A stretch of 64,000 nt of DNA. Source: Sphingobacteriales bacterium. GTDB taxonomy: Bacteria > Bacteroidota > Bacteroidia > Chitinophagales > JADIYW01. The DNA lies in the NCBI GenBank assembly GCA_016719635.1, contig JADJYT010000004.1, positions 62,001 through 126,000 on the forward strand, read 5' to 3'. Both the position numbers and the translations under genes were made by a program. Below the pieces are notes generated by a model that was not told the DNA's origin, made no database searches, and was given only the letters and a program-made list of their open reading frames with translations. Below, piece after piece: positions 42,401 through 50,056 of this stretch; within the stretch, counting starts at the first letter, position 1; each line of letters opens with the position of its first letter.

Positions 42401-42581
42401 ACCAGATGAAACCCTTGCTGTCCTGATAGATATTGTGGATGCTGTTATGAGATAATCCGTTCTTTATATCGATGACTTCAAAGCGGAGTTGTTCGATATC
42501 CAATGCATGCAGGAGGTTGTTTTTGCTGCAGATGACCAATCCTAAGAATGCGAAATATCTGAAAATACGTTTCACAGACAA
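39450..42581 (-). CDS. Membrane histidine kinase with periplasmic two-propeller sensor
   Basis: The 1043-residue protein has a signal/anchor N-terminus, then many Reg_prop propeller repeats (DSKGFIWFCTDEGMNRYNGYDF, then G-x-(L/I)-W-x-G-T units to about residue 660). A Y_Y_Y domain (about 690-770, ending PPGNYIFYVRSSNNDG) and one transmembrane helix near 790-810 follow. The last part is a LytS-type His_kinase domain with H850 (NPHFIFNCMNSIQ) and ATP-binding IEDNGIGRVKAFEL. It lacks the fused receiver and AraC domains of the classical hybrid systems; the receiver is the separate next gene. Sensors of this layout often detect polysaccharide breakdown products, but no such genes are nearby, so the ligand is unknown. 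Confidence 0.93.
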   Translation of the reverse strand: MSVKRIFRYFAFLGLVICSKNNLLHALDIEQLRFEVIDIKNGLSHNSIHNIYQDSKGFIWFCTDEGMNRYNGYDFLKLSKDNENKNSLVSNFTTCVTESSPGVFWIGTEKGLSIYFFESKKYITLENPAQIKKLVTEDSITVWVQTPYSLYKMRLVERDRENNDYTVSVEPMNAYKEIICKCDIHHFLLAGRDNNLYTYDISTKLIRNKNNYDLLGKLVPKKINGIVRDKSDRYWIGTNEGLYSIDKDLTVIDSFSALRPLFQGIQDKITSIAVGKLGNIYIGTLQHGILIYDVNRSRFIEYQSDPYNLNSIPDNKIMSLLIDNGGTLWAGTKGSGVAVHSHYKYKFKLITQEPFKTTWLTNKYVLCFAEDNNENIWIGTDGGGLYKYDIKNNIFSNWRNNGFGNSLTNDIVQNLLIDHYGQLWAGTLNGICKFDAYTNAFRRYFLSPNKRNDNLKIPAYNNIRLFETKAGELYAFDEHNLHHFNPLKNGFEPINININWNIFFPNYILENDDGTWWIATSSGIFHISLSDGLLNEKELRIINDKYFKTDQLNCLLKEDETHIWIGTSNGGLFLFNKLKKKIDVIFTERNGLSNNFIHGILKDNSGKLWMSTNRGISVFDPSIKQFRNYDVNDGLQSNEFNGGSYFKTGKNDLLFGGMNGFNIVEPDKIPFNSFKPTANITSIRIDDQLLDYDAYSTQSKRIKLENKQNNISFEFISSDYSNTPKNRFEYRLEGYDRNWTQTARNYVSYTKLPPGNYIFYVRSSNNDGVWSSNTASFSFRIKPMIWQTWWFKIIAVIASLIFSYRFITNRIQMARKKEKEKMQLVKQKTEYEKQLAEIKLKALVAQMNPHFIFNCMNSIQAMILSDQNMQASTYLTKLSRLVRSVLENSVKTFIPLNDVIDNLKLYLELESLRFDQKFNYDISVENIDVYSVEMPSMLIQPYVENAIWHGLIKKEGGKNIHIRFYKESNSCICEIEDNGIGRVKAFELNLSKKHKSLGTLITKEMFETLHKIKDTHYEVEIIDLYDDAHVPSGTKVIIKMELS

Positions 42582-42895
42582 ACAATATACAAAATATTGG
42601 AAGATAAAACAGCCGGGAATTCGGTAAAAATAAAATGGGATGCATCATCTGCACCCCAAATGCAAGATAGAAACATAAAAACCCACTACTTCATAACATA
42701 TCATTCTTGTTTGAGAACTTTATTAATGAATGATACGAAGGGTTAAACGTGAATTTAACCTTTCAAAGTTAGTATTTGTCAATTGTTTTAATAGGGGGAT
42801 TAGTATTTGGCTGTGATATCCGATTGTTTGGTATAGGCAGATTGGAATTTGGTAAAGCTAGTTTACTTGAAACCTGCAATGGATTTGTAAACGCA

Positions 42896-42929
42896 GATAA
42901 TATTTCAATGCATGCATTGAAATATTATC
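42896..42929. repeat. Perfect 34-base palindrome upstream of the tetR-fad operon
   Basis: GATAATATTTCAATGCA followed by its exact reverse complement TGCATTGAAATATTATC, with no spacer. It lies 19 bases before the CAAACGTTTG operator candidate. It could be a second operator, or a cruciform-forming site. The stretch 42582-42895 between the kinase gene and this palindrome contains nothing I can name. Confidence 0.85.
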
Positions 42930-42947
42930 AAATCATTACTTACCAAA

Positions 42948-42985
42948 CAAACGTTTGATAAAATCTGCCCGATTGATTATTTTTA
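42948..42985 (+). promoter_or_regulatory. tetR-fad promoter with overlapping operator
   Basis: TTTG at 42954-42957, a 20-base spacer and TATTTTTA at 42978-42985 make a good Bacteroidota promoter. The perfect palindrome CAAACGTTTG at 42948-42957 includes the TTTG box. A TetR protein bound here would block the promoter of its own operon. The spacing equals that of the parDE promoter in this window. Confidence 0.65.
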
Positions 42986-43004
42986 GTCTCTTAATTCCAA
43001 GAAA

Positions 43005-43589
43005 GTGCCTAAGCAAAAAGTAAGTGTCGAAGATATTTTAAAACAGTCGCTGAAGCTTTTTCGTCAGAAAAGCTATCACAACACTTCGATAGCTGATATA
43101 GCTGCAGCCTGCGGCCTGCTCAAAGGTAGTTTGTACCATTACTTCCCCAGTAAAGAGGCACTGATGAGTGCAGTCATTAAATATGCACATGAGTTTTTCC
43201 AGAAAGAAGTTTTTTCCATTGCCTATGACCAAACCCTGACGCCGCAGCAACGCATGGAAAAGATGTTCAAAAAATCTGAAAGGGCCTTGTTGTCCGATGG
43301 AAACATTATGGGAAACATTGGAGTGGAAACGGCGCGTGCCATACCTGAATTTGCAGAGCATATCCGTGATTTTTACAAAGAATGGATGAGTGCGGTGGAA
43401 TACGTTTTCAAAGAAATCACCAATGAGGACGATGCCAAGAAACTGTCGGAACAGACCGTGGCTGAATTTGAAGGGGCGGTTATGATGACCCGCATCTTTA
43501 AAGATGCCAGGTATATTAAAAATGCTTATGACCGCTTATTAAGCCGATTTGCCGCATATACTTTGGCAGATCTTAAACAAAATAACTAA
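43005..43589 (+). CDS. TetR-family regulator of the fad operon
   Basis: The 194-residue protein has an N-terminal TetR helix-turn-helix (about 8-55: QKSYHNTSIADIAAACGL, LKGSLYHYFPSKEALMSAVI) and a helical ligand-binding domain. The start is a GTG. It is the first gene of a unit with fadN, fadA and fadE, and the probable operator covers its -33 box. The simple inference is a fatty-acyl-CoA-responsive repressor of beta-oxidation, a role played by other TetR proteins (FadR of Bacillus, PsrA). The inducer is not shown by the sequence. Confidence 0.88.
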   Translation: MPKQKVSVEDILKQSLKLFRQKSYHNTSIADIAAACGLLKGSLYHYFPSKEALMSAVIKYAHEFFQKEVFSIAYDQTLTPQQRMEKMFKKSERALLSDGNIMGNIGVETARAIPEFAEHIRDFYKEWMSAVEYVFKEITNEDDAKKLSEQTVAEFEGAVMMTRIFKDARYIKNAYDRLLSRFAAYTLADLKQNN

Positions 43590-43620
43590 TCATTTCATTA
43601 TATAATTATACAAACTGAAC

Positions 43621-46011
43621 ATGGAAGCAAAAACACAAAACAGAGCTATTAAAAAAGTAGCCGTATTGGGTTCAGGCGTCATGGGTTCAGGTATCGCATT
43701 GCATTTAGCCAATATCGGCCTTGAAGTGCTGTTGCTGGATATCGTACCATTCGACCTGAAAGAAGAGGAAAAGGCAAATCCCAAAATGCGGAATAGAATC
43801 GTGAATGACGCATTCGCATTTGCCTTGAAGTCAAAACCGGCACAGGCATACAGTGCAGCCTCTGCAGCGAGAGTAACGTTGGGCAACTTCGACGACGACA
43901 TGCCGAAGATTAAAGATTGCGACTGGATCATTGAAGTCGTTATCGAACGCCTGGATATCAAACAGCAGGTGTTTGAAAAAGTTGATAAATTGAGAAAGCC
44001 GGGAACACTGGTAACCTCCAATACTTCCGGTATTCCTATCCATCTGATGACGGAAGGCAGGAGCGAAGATTTCCAGAGACATTTCTGCGGAACGCACTTT
44101 TTCAACCCTCCCAGATACCTGAGATTGCTGGAAATCATCCCAACGGCCAAAACAGACCAGAGCGTAGTGGATTTCCTGATGCACTACGGTGATGTGTTCC
44201 TCGGAAAAGAAACGGTATTGTGTAAAGATACGCCGGCGTTCATCGCGAACCGTGTCGGTGTATACGCGATGGCAAAAGTATTCCAGTTGACTCAGGAGTT
44301 AGGATTGACCATCGAAGAAGTGGATGCGTTGACAGGTCCGGCGATCGGTCGTCCGAAAACAGGCACCTTCAAATTGTCTGATTTGGTGGGTAACGATACC
44401 GGTACGAAAGTAATGATGGGCATCAAGGAAAATTGTCCGAACGACGAGCAGGCAGGTGCATTCGAAGTGCCGGCCTATGTTCAGTTCTTACTGGATAACA
44501 AATTTTTTGGTAACAAATCCAAGAAAGGATATTACTACAAAGACGAGAAAAGAAATTCATTCTCCCTGCGTTTAGATACCTTGCAGTACGAGCCAACCGG
44601 AAAACCGAAATTTGCATCACTGGATGCCTCCAAAAAAGTGGAGAGTTTAAGTGAAAAAGTAAATGCATTCATCAAAGCGGACGATAAAGGGGCACAACTG
44701 GTGAAACGTTCTTTGGCAGGTTTATTTGCGTATGTTTCCAACCGTGTTCCTGAAATCTCAGATGTGTTATATGCAGTGGACGATGCGCTGCGTGCAGGTT
44801 TTGCATGGGAAATCGGTCCGTTCCAGTACTGGGATATCGTAGGTGTTCAGAAAGGGATAGAACTGGCGGAGGCAGATGGCTTAGCCATTAGCCAGTGGGT
44901 TAAGGATTTTGTGGATGCAGGAAATACGTCTTTCTACAAAGTGGAAAACGGTGTAAAAAAATATTACGACCAGGCTTCTAAAGCTTACAAAACGATTACG
45001 GGCGCTGAATCATTCATCATTCTGGATAATTTACGCGGCAACAAACCGGTTTGGAAAAACAGCGGCGGCACCTTACACGATATCGGCGACGGTGTGTTGA
45101 ATCTGGAGTTCACATCCAAAATGAATTCATTGGGCGGTGATGTATTGCAGGCTATCAACAAATCCATTGAAATCGCGGAAGGCGGATACAAAGGATTGGT
45201 CATTGGAAACGATGCGCCCAACTTCTCCGTAGGGGCCAACCTGATGATGATTGCCATGCTGGCGATGGATCAGGAATATGATGAACTCGATATCGCGGTC
45301 CGTCAGTTCCAGCAAACGACCATGCGTTGCAGATATTCATCCGTTCCGGTCGTTTCAGCGCCTCACGGTATGACATTGGGCGGCGGTTGTGAAGTGACCA
45401 TGCACTCTGATGTGGTGGTGGCATCTGCTGAAACCTATATCGGTTTGGTGGAAGTGGGTGTTGGTTTGATTCCTGCCGGCGGCGGAACGAAAGAACTGGC
45501 ATTGCGTACTTCGGACAGTTTCAAAAACGGTGACCCGATGTTGCAATCCTTACAGGATAATTTCTTAAACATCGCGATGGCGAAAGTGGCTACATCCGCT
45601 GCTGAAGCGTTCGATGCGGGTTTGATGAGAAAAAATAAGGACAGAGTCGTTATCAATGCAAAACGCGTGATTGCGGAAGCGAAACAGGAAGTGTTGCGCT
45701 TAAGCGAAGAAGGATATTCACAGCCTGCTCACAGAAATGATATACAGGTTTTGGGTAGAACCGGTCTGGGTACATTGACTGTAGGTGTGGAGTCATTCAT
45801 CGCTGGGGGGTATATTTCACAGCACGATGCAAAAATCGCCCAAAAAGTTGCCTACGTAATGTGCGGTGGTGATTTATCGGCGCCAACGACTGTGAATGAG
45901 CAATATTTGCTGGATCTGGAAAGAGAAGCATTCCTGTCACTTTGCGGTGAAAAGAAAACACTGGAAAGAATTCAGGCGATGCTGACAACCGGAAAGCCAT
46001 TGAGAAATTAA
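43621..46011 (+). CDS. fadN: 3-hydroxyacyl-CoA dehydrogenase / enoyl-CoA hydratase, FadN type
   Basis: This 796-residue bifunctional enzyme has the 3-hydroxyacyl-CoA dehydrogenase part first: Rossmann GSGVMGSG at residues 17-24, SNTSGIPI, and HFFNPPRYLRLLEIIPT with the catalytic histidine. The enoyl-CoA hydratase/crotonase part comes second (from about residue 485; oxyanion segments FSVGANLMMIAML and GMTLGGGCEVTMHSD). That order is the FadN order, the reverse of E. coli FadB. It carries out two middle steps of fatty-acid beta-oxidation. It starts 31 bases after tetR and is followed by the thiolase after 31 bases. Confidence 0.93.
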   Translation: MEAKTQNRAIKKVAVLGSGVMGSGIALHLANIGLEVLLLDIVPFDLKEEEKANPKMRNRIVNDAFAFALKSKPAQAYSAASAARVTLGNFDDDMPKIKDCDWIIEVVIERLDIKQQVFEKVDKLRKPGTLVTSNTSGIPIHLMTEGRSEDFQRHFCGTHFFNPPRYLRLLEIIPTAKTDQSVVDFLMHYGDVFLGKETVLCKDTPAFIANRVGVYAMAKVFQLTQELGLTIEEVDALTGPAIGRPKTGTFKLSDLVGNDTGTKVMMGIKENCPNDEQAGAFEVPAYVQFLLDNKFFGNKSKKGYYYKDEKRNSFSLRLDTLQYEPTGKPKFASLDASKKVESLSEKVNAFIKADDKGAQLVKRSLAGLFAYVSNRVPEISDVLYAVDDALRAGFAWEIGPFQYWDIVGVQKGIELAEADGLAISQWVKDFVDAGNTSFYKVENGVKKYYDQASKAYKTITGAESFIILDNLRGNKPVWKNSGGTLHDIGDGVLNLEFTSKMNSLGGDVLQAINKSIEIAEGGYKGLVIGNDAPNFSVGANLMMIAMLAMDQEYDELDIAVRQFQQTTMRCRYSSVPVVSAPHGMTLGGGCEVTMHSDVVVASAETYIGLVEVGVGLIPAGGGTKELALRTSDSFKNGDPMLQSLQDNFLNIAMAKVATSAAEAFDAGLMRKNKDRVVINAKRVIAEAKQEVLRLSEEGYSQPAHRNDIQVLGRTGLGTLTVGVESFIAGGYISQHDAKIAQKVAYVMCGGDLSAPTTVNEQYLLDLEREAFLSLCGEKKTLERIQAMLTTGKPLRN

Positions 46012-46042
46012 TCTAATTACTAAAATTTAAATTTAAAATACA

Positions 46043-47221
46043 ATGCAAGAAGCATATATAGTAGCCGGTTACCGTTCAGCAATCGGCAAAGCTAAAAAAG
46101 GCGGTTTCCGCTTTTATCGTCCGGATGATTTAGGTGCGGACGTGGTAAAACATCTGGTCGCCTCTGTTCCGGGATTGGATCCGGCAAGAATCGATGATTT
46201 AATCTGTGGAAACGCCATACCGGAAGCGGAACAAGGGATGCAGATCGGTCGTATGATCGTATTGCGTGCAGGATTGCCATTGTCTGTTGGTGGTGTAACG
46301 GTGAACCGTTATTGCGCATCAGGATTGGAAACCATCGCAATGGCGACGGCTAAAATCAAGGCAGGCATGGCAGACTGTATCATCGCAGGTGGTGTCGAAT
46401 CCATGTCCTTACTGCCCATGACAGGCTGGAGAACGGTTTTGAATTACGGTATCGCATCTACCACGCCTGATTATTACTCTTCGATGGGATTGACGGCAGA
46501 AGCGGTGGCCACACAATACAATATTACCAGAGAAGACCAGGATTTGTTTTCATTCAACTCCCATCAGAAAGCGATGGCTGCAATTGAAGCTGGAAAATTC
46601 AAGGATGAAATCGTTCCTGTAACGGTGGAAGAAGTATATCTGCAGAACAATAAAAGAAAGACTCGTTCTTACGTGGTAGATACCGATGAAGGTCCACGTA
46701 AAGACACTACCGTGGAAGGACTGGCAAAACTGAAAGCCGTATTTGCAGCCAAAGGTTCTGTAACGGCAGGTAACTCTTCTCAAACATCTGACGGTGCGGC
46801 ATTCGTCATCGTGATGTCAGAAAAAATGGTGAAAGAACTGAACATTGAACCGATTGCACGTTTGGTAACAAGTGCAGTGGTGGGTTGCGAGCCACGCATC
46901 ATGGGGATAGGTCCTGTGGTGGCCATTCCGCGTGCATTGCAATTAGCCGGCATGAAAATAGAAGATATCGATATGATTGAATTGAACGAAGCATTCGCGG
47001 CTCAGTCCCTGGCGGTTATCCGGACATTAGGATTGAATCCGGATATCATCAACCCGAATGGTGGTGCAATTGCATTGGGCCATCCGCTGGGTTGCTCCGG
47101 AGCGAAATTATCCGTTCAGTTGATCAATGAAATGCGTCGTCAGAATAAACGTTATGGTATGGTCTCGGCTTGTATCGGCGGTGGCCAGGGTATTGCAGGA
47201 ATTATTGAACGATTGAAATAG
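46043..47221 (+). CDS. fadA: Acetyl-CoA acyltransferase (3-ketoacyl-CoA thiolase)
   Basis: The 392-residue thiolase has all three active-site residues: the nucleophile C91 in NRYCASGLE, H347 in GHPLGCSGA and C377 in ACIGGGQG. It cleaves 3-ketoacyl-CoA to acetyl-CoA in the last step of beta-oxidation. Position between fadN and fadE and co-direction mark it as part of the degradative operon rather than a biosynthetic acetoacetyl-CoA thiolase. Confidence 0.95.
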   Translation: MQEAYIVAGYRSAIGKAKKGGFRFYRPDDLGADVVKHLVASVPGLDPARIDDLICGNAIPEAEQGMQIGRMIVLRAGLPLSVGGVTVNRYCASGLETIAMATAKIKAGMADCIIAGGVESMSLLPMTGWRTVLNYGIASTTPDYYSSMGLTAEAVATQYNITREDQDLFSFNSHQKAMAAIEAGKFKDEIVPVTVEEVYLQNNKRKTRSYVVDTDEGPRKDTTVEGLAKLKAVFAAKGSVTAGNSSQTSDGAAFVIVMSEKMVKELNIEPIARLVTSAVVGCEPRIMGIGPVVAIPRALQLAGMKIEDIDMIELNEAFAAQSLAVIRTLGLNPDIINPNGGAIALGHPLGCSGAKLSVQLINEMRRQNKRYGMVSACIGGGQGIAGIIERLK

Positions 47222-47312
47222 GAAAATAGATTTGAGAACAGAGAAGTGAAATAATTTTAATCACTTTCCAAATCTCATAATCTCACATAACATCACTCAA
47301 AATCCAAATAAA

Positions 47313-49100
47313 ATGTCAACAACAGAAAAAGTATTAGCATTAAAAGGGGGTGAATTCATCATCAAGGATTCCACAACCGAAATGGTGTTCACACCGGAAG
47401 ACTATACGGAAGAGCAGCAGATGGTACGATCCATGGCTTCAGATTTCGTGGAGAAAGAAGTTATGCCAAGATGGAAAGAGTACGAAAAACAAGAGCCTGG
47501 TTTGTCGAAAGAATTGCTGGCAAAAGCCGGTGAACTGGGCTTGTTGTCAACGGCAATTCCGGAGGCTTACGGTGGTATGGAACAGGACGTGATCACAGGT
47601 TGTATCATTGCTGAAGAATACGGCCGCACCGGTTCATTCGCGACTACGTCTATCTGTCATATAGGTATCGGAACGTTGCCAACCTTATATTTCGGAACAG
47701 AAGAACAGAAGCGCAACTATTTACCCAAATTAGCCAGCGGCGAGTGGGCGGCTTCTTACTGTCTCACAGAGCCGGGTTCAGGTTCAGATGCTTTGGGAGC
47801 TAAGACTACTGCAACATTGAGTGAGGATGGGAAAGAATGGATTCTGAACGGTCAAAAGATGTGGATTACCAATGCAGGTTTCGCAGACTTATTTACCGTG
47901 TTTGCAAAGATCGACGGCAAAGAATTCACGGCATTCTTGGTAGAAAAAGGCACACCCGGCTTAACATTGGGTGCGGAAGAAGATAAAATGGGTATCAAAG
48001 GTTCTTCTACCCGTCAGGTGTTTTTTGAAAATTGCAGAATACCGGTGGAGAATATGCTGGGCGAGCGCGGTAAAGGCCATTTGATTGCATTTAATATCCT
48101 GAACATCGGACGATACAAACTGGGTGCTACTGCTTTAGGCGGTGCGCGCGAAACATTCAATATGGCAGTGAACTACGCTATCGAAAGGAATCAGTTCAAT
48201 AAATCCATTTCCACATTTGGTGCCATTCAGCATAAAATTGCCGAAATGGCCATTCGTATCTTCGCATTGGAAGTCGCGACTTACCGTTGTGCCGATGATA
48301 TTGAAAACACGGAGGTGATTCTGAAAGAACAAGGTGCTGACTTCGCAAAATCACTATTGGGTGCTGCGGAAGAATATGCCATCGAGTGTGCTATCATCAA
48401 AGTATACGGTTCTGAAGTGTTGGATTTTGTGGTGGATGAAAACGTACAGATACACGGCGGTATGGGCTTTTCTGAAGAGACCGGTGCACCGCGTGCTTAC
48501 CGTGATTCCCGAATTGCCCGTATTTACGAAGGTACCAGCGAAATTAACCGGCTGTTGTCCATTGATATGTTATTGAAACGTGCAATGGGTGGTAAAATAG
48601 ATTTGATGACACCCGGTATGGCCATTCAGAAAGAACTGATGAGCGTTCCTGATTTCGGGGATGAAAGCGATAGCCGGTTTGCAGCAGAGGAAAAGGCATT
48701 GAAGAATGCAAAGAAGGCATTCTTGCTGACAGCAGGAGGTGCCGTGCAAAAGCTGATGGCTAAGCTGAAAGATGAGCAGGAAATCATCATGAATGCCGCC
48801 GATATGCTGATTGACATTTATGTAATGGAATCCCTGTTGTTGCGTGTGAAAAAAATCTTTGAAAAAGGCGATAAGGCAGAGCAGGTGTATGTCGATATCC
48901 TGAAAGTATTCTTCAACGATGCTCTGAATCGCATTAATATAAATGGTAAAGATGCCTTACAGTCATTTGCTGAAGGGGATGAACTGCGCATCATGCTGAT
49001 GGGCTTGAAACGTTTCACCAAATATGAACCGGTGAATGTAAAAGAAGCACGCCGGCATATAGCTGCAAAAATTATTGAAGCAGGAAAATATAATTTATAA
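47313..49100 (+). CDS. fadE: Acyl-CoA dehydrogenase, long form (FadE type)
   Basis: The 595-residue flavoprotein catalyses the first step of beta-oxidation. The acyl-CoA dehydrogenase core has YCLTEPGSGSDA and MWITNAGFADLFTVFAK, then IHGGMGFSEE and ARIYEGTSEINR with the catalytic base E406. A C-terminal extension of about 180 residues (from about 415) is present, as in the long FadE proteins of Firmicutes and Bacteroidota. The start is the ATG at 47313, 91 bases after fadA. A strong terminator closes the operon. Confidence 0.95.
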   Translation: MSTTEKVLALKGGEFIIKDSTTEMVFTPEDYTEEQQMVRSMASDFVEKEVMPRWKEYEKQEPGLSKELLAKAGELGLLSTAIPEAYGGMEQDVITGCIIAEEYGRTGSFATTSICHIGIGTLPTLYFGTEEQKRNYLPKLASGEWAASYCLTEPGSGSDALGAKTTATLSEDGKEWILNGQKMWITNAGFADLFTVFAKIDGKEFTAFLVEKGTPGLTLGAEEDKMGIKGSSTRQVFFENCRIPVENMLGERGKGHLIAFNILNIGRYKLGATALGGARETFNMAVNYAIERNQFNKSISTFGAIQHKIAEMAIRIFALEVATYRCADDIENTEVILKEQGADFAKSLLGAAEEYAIECAIIKVYGSEVLDFVVDENVQIHGGMGFSEETGAPRAYRDSRIARIYEGTSEINRLLSIDMLLKRAMGGKIDLMTPGMAIQKELMSVPDFGDESDSRFAAEEKALKNAKKAFLLTAGGAVQKLMAKLKDEQEIIMNAADMLIDIYVMESLLLRVKKIFEKGDKAEQVYVDILKVFFNDALNRININGKDALQSFAEGDELRIMLMGLKRFTKYEPVNVKEARRHIAAKIIEAGKYNL

Positions 49101-49126
49101 AAAAAGGACAAACAGTCGAATCAAAA

Positions 49127-49168
49127 GAAAGCCATGCCGTTTATCTGACATGGCTTTCGTTGTTTTTT
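49127..49168 (+). terminator. Rho-independent terminator of the fad operon
   Basis: The stem GAAAGCCATG / CATGGCTTTC (10 base pairs) around a 12-base loop is followed by GTTGTTTTTT. Confidence 0.88.
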
Positions 49169-49208
49169 AGAGACTGACGATGGAGTGGTGCAAATGAACG
49201 ATTTATAA

Positions 49209-49979
49209 CTACGCTATTGTCGAATTACTCTTCCCCAATGAATCTAAGAATTCTTTCTTTTTCCTTTTGGAAATCTCCACTTTGCTGCCATCTGTCATTA
49301 AAGCAAAATTATCGCCGTGGTCTATCTCTTTCATGTGTGCCAGATTAATCAGATGTGACTGATGAATACGCATAAAATTATAGGGTAGTAATTTATCTTC
49401 AAAATTCTTAAGCGTCTTGGCAACCAGAACTTTCTTGTTGCCCGTTAAATAAAACAACGTATAGTTACTTTCCGACTGCAGGCGGATGATATCACCGACC
49501 TTTATAAAAATCATGCCGTCTTTTGTCGGTACCATGAGTTTGGAATCCTGCTGTTGTTCCGATTTAATTTTGTCCAGATAGGCCTGTATCCTGGATGCTT
49601 CTTTCAATGTCTCTTTTTCTTCCAGCCGCCTAACGACTTTCTCAATTGCCTTTTTTAATTCTTTCTCTTTTATGGGCTTAAGGAGGTAATCCGCCGCATT
49701 ATTCTTAATGGCGTTAATGGCATATTTGTCATGTGATGTGGTAAATATAATCTCAAAATCAGTGGACTCCAATTCATTCAGTAAATCAACCCCTTTTCCA
49801 TCTGCCAATTCCACATCCAAAAAGACCAATTGAGGCTGTATGGCAGGCAAAACCTTTTTAGCCTCTCTTTTTGAGTTGCAAATACCATCAATTCGGATGC
49901 TCAAACCTGTTTGAAGGATAGCTTTCTTGAGTATTTCCTGAAAGATAGGCTCGTCTTCAATTATAACGGCACTTATCAT
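49209..49979 (-). CDS. LytTR-family response regulator
   Basis: The 256-residue protein has a receiver domain (D55 in FLDVELADG, K101 in LLKPIKEKEL) and a LytTR DNA-binding domain (about 150-250; SNYTLFYLTGNKKVLVAKTL, RIHQSHLINLAHMKEI, ISKRKKKEFL). It is divergent from the soluble hybrid kinase at 50057, with 77 bases between starts. Phosphotransfer between them is likely but not proven by sequence. Confidence 0.93.
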   Translation of the reverse strand: MISAVIIEDEPIFQEILKKAILQTGLSIRIDGICNSKREAKKVLPAIQPQLVFLDVELADGKGVDLLNELESTDFEIIFTTSHDKYAINAIKNNAADYLLKPIKEKELKKAIEKVVRRLEEKETLKEASRIQAYLDKIKSEQQQDSKLMVPTKDGMIFIKVGDIIRLQSESNYTLFYLTGNKKVLVAKTLKNFEDKLLPYNFMRIHQSHLINLAHMKEIDHGDNFALMTDGSKVEISKRKKKEFLDSLGKSNSTIA

Positions 49980-50056
49980 AGCTGCTTGTTGTGTGTATTA
50001 AATGTAGTAAATTATACTTAAATTTAATAACTATAAACAAGTTATCTTACCCGGAA

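Noticed and set aside
42776..42958. 60-codon frame between the kinase gene and tetR
   Set aside because: It runs through the 34-base palindrome and into the operator; regulatory DNA explains the region better.
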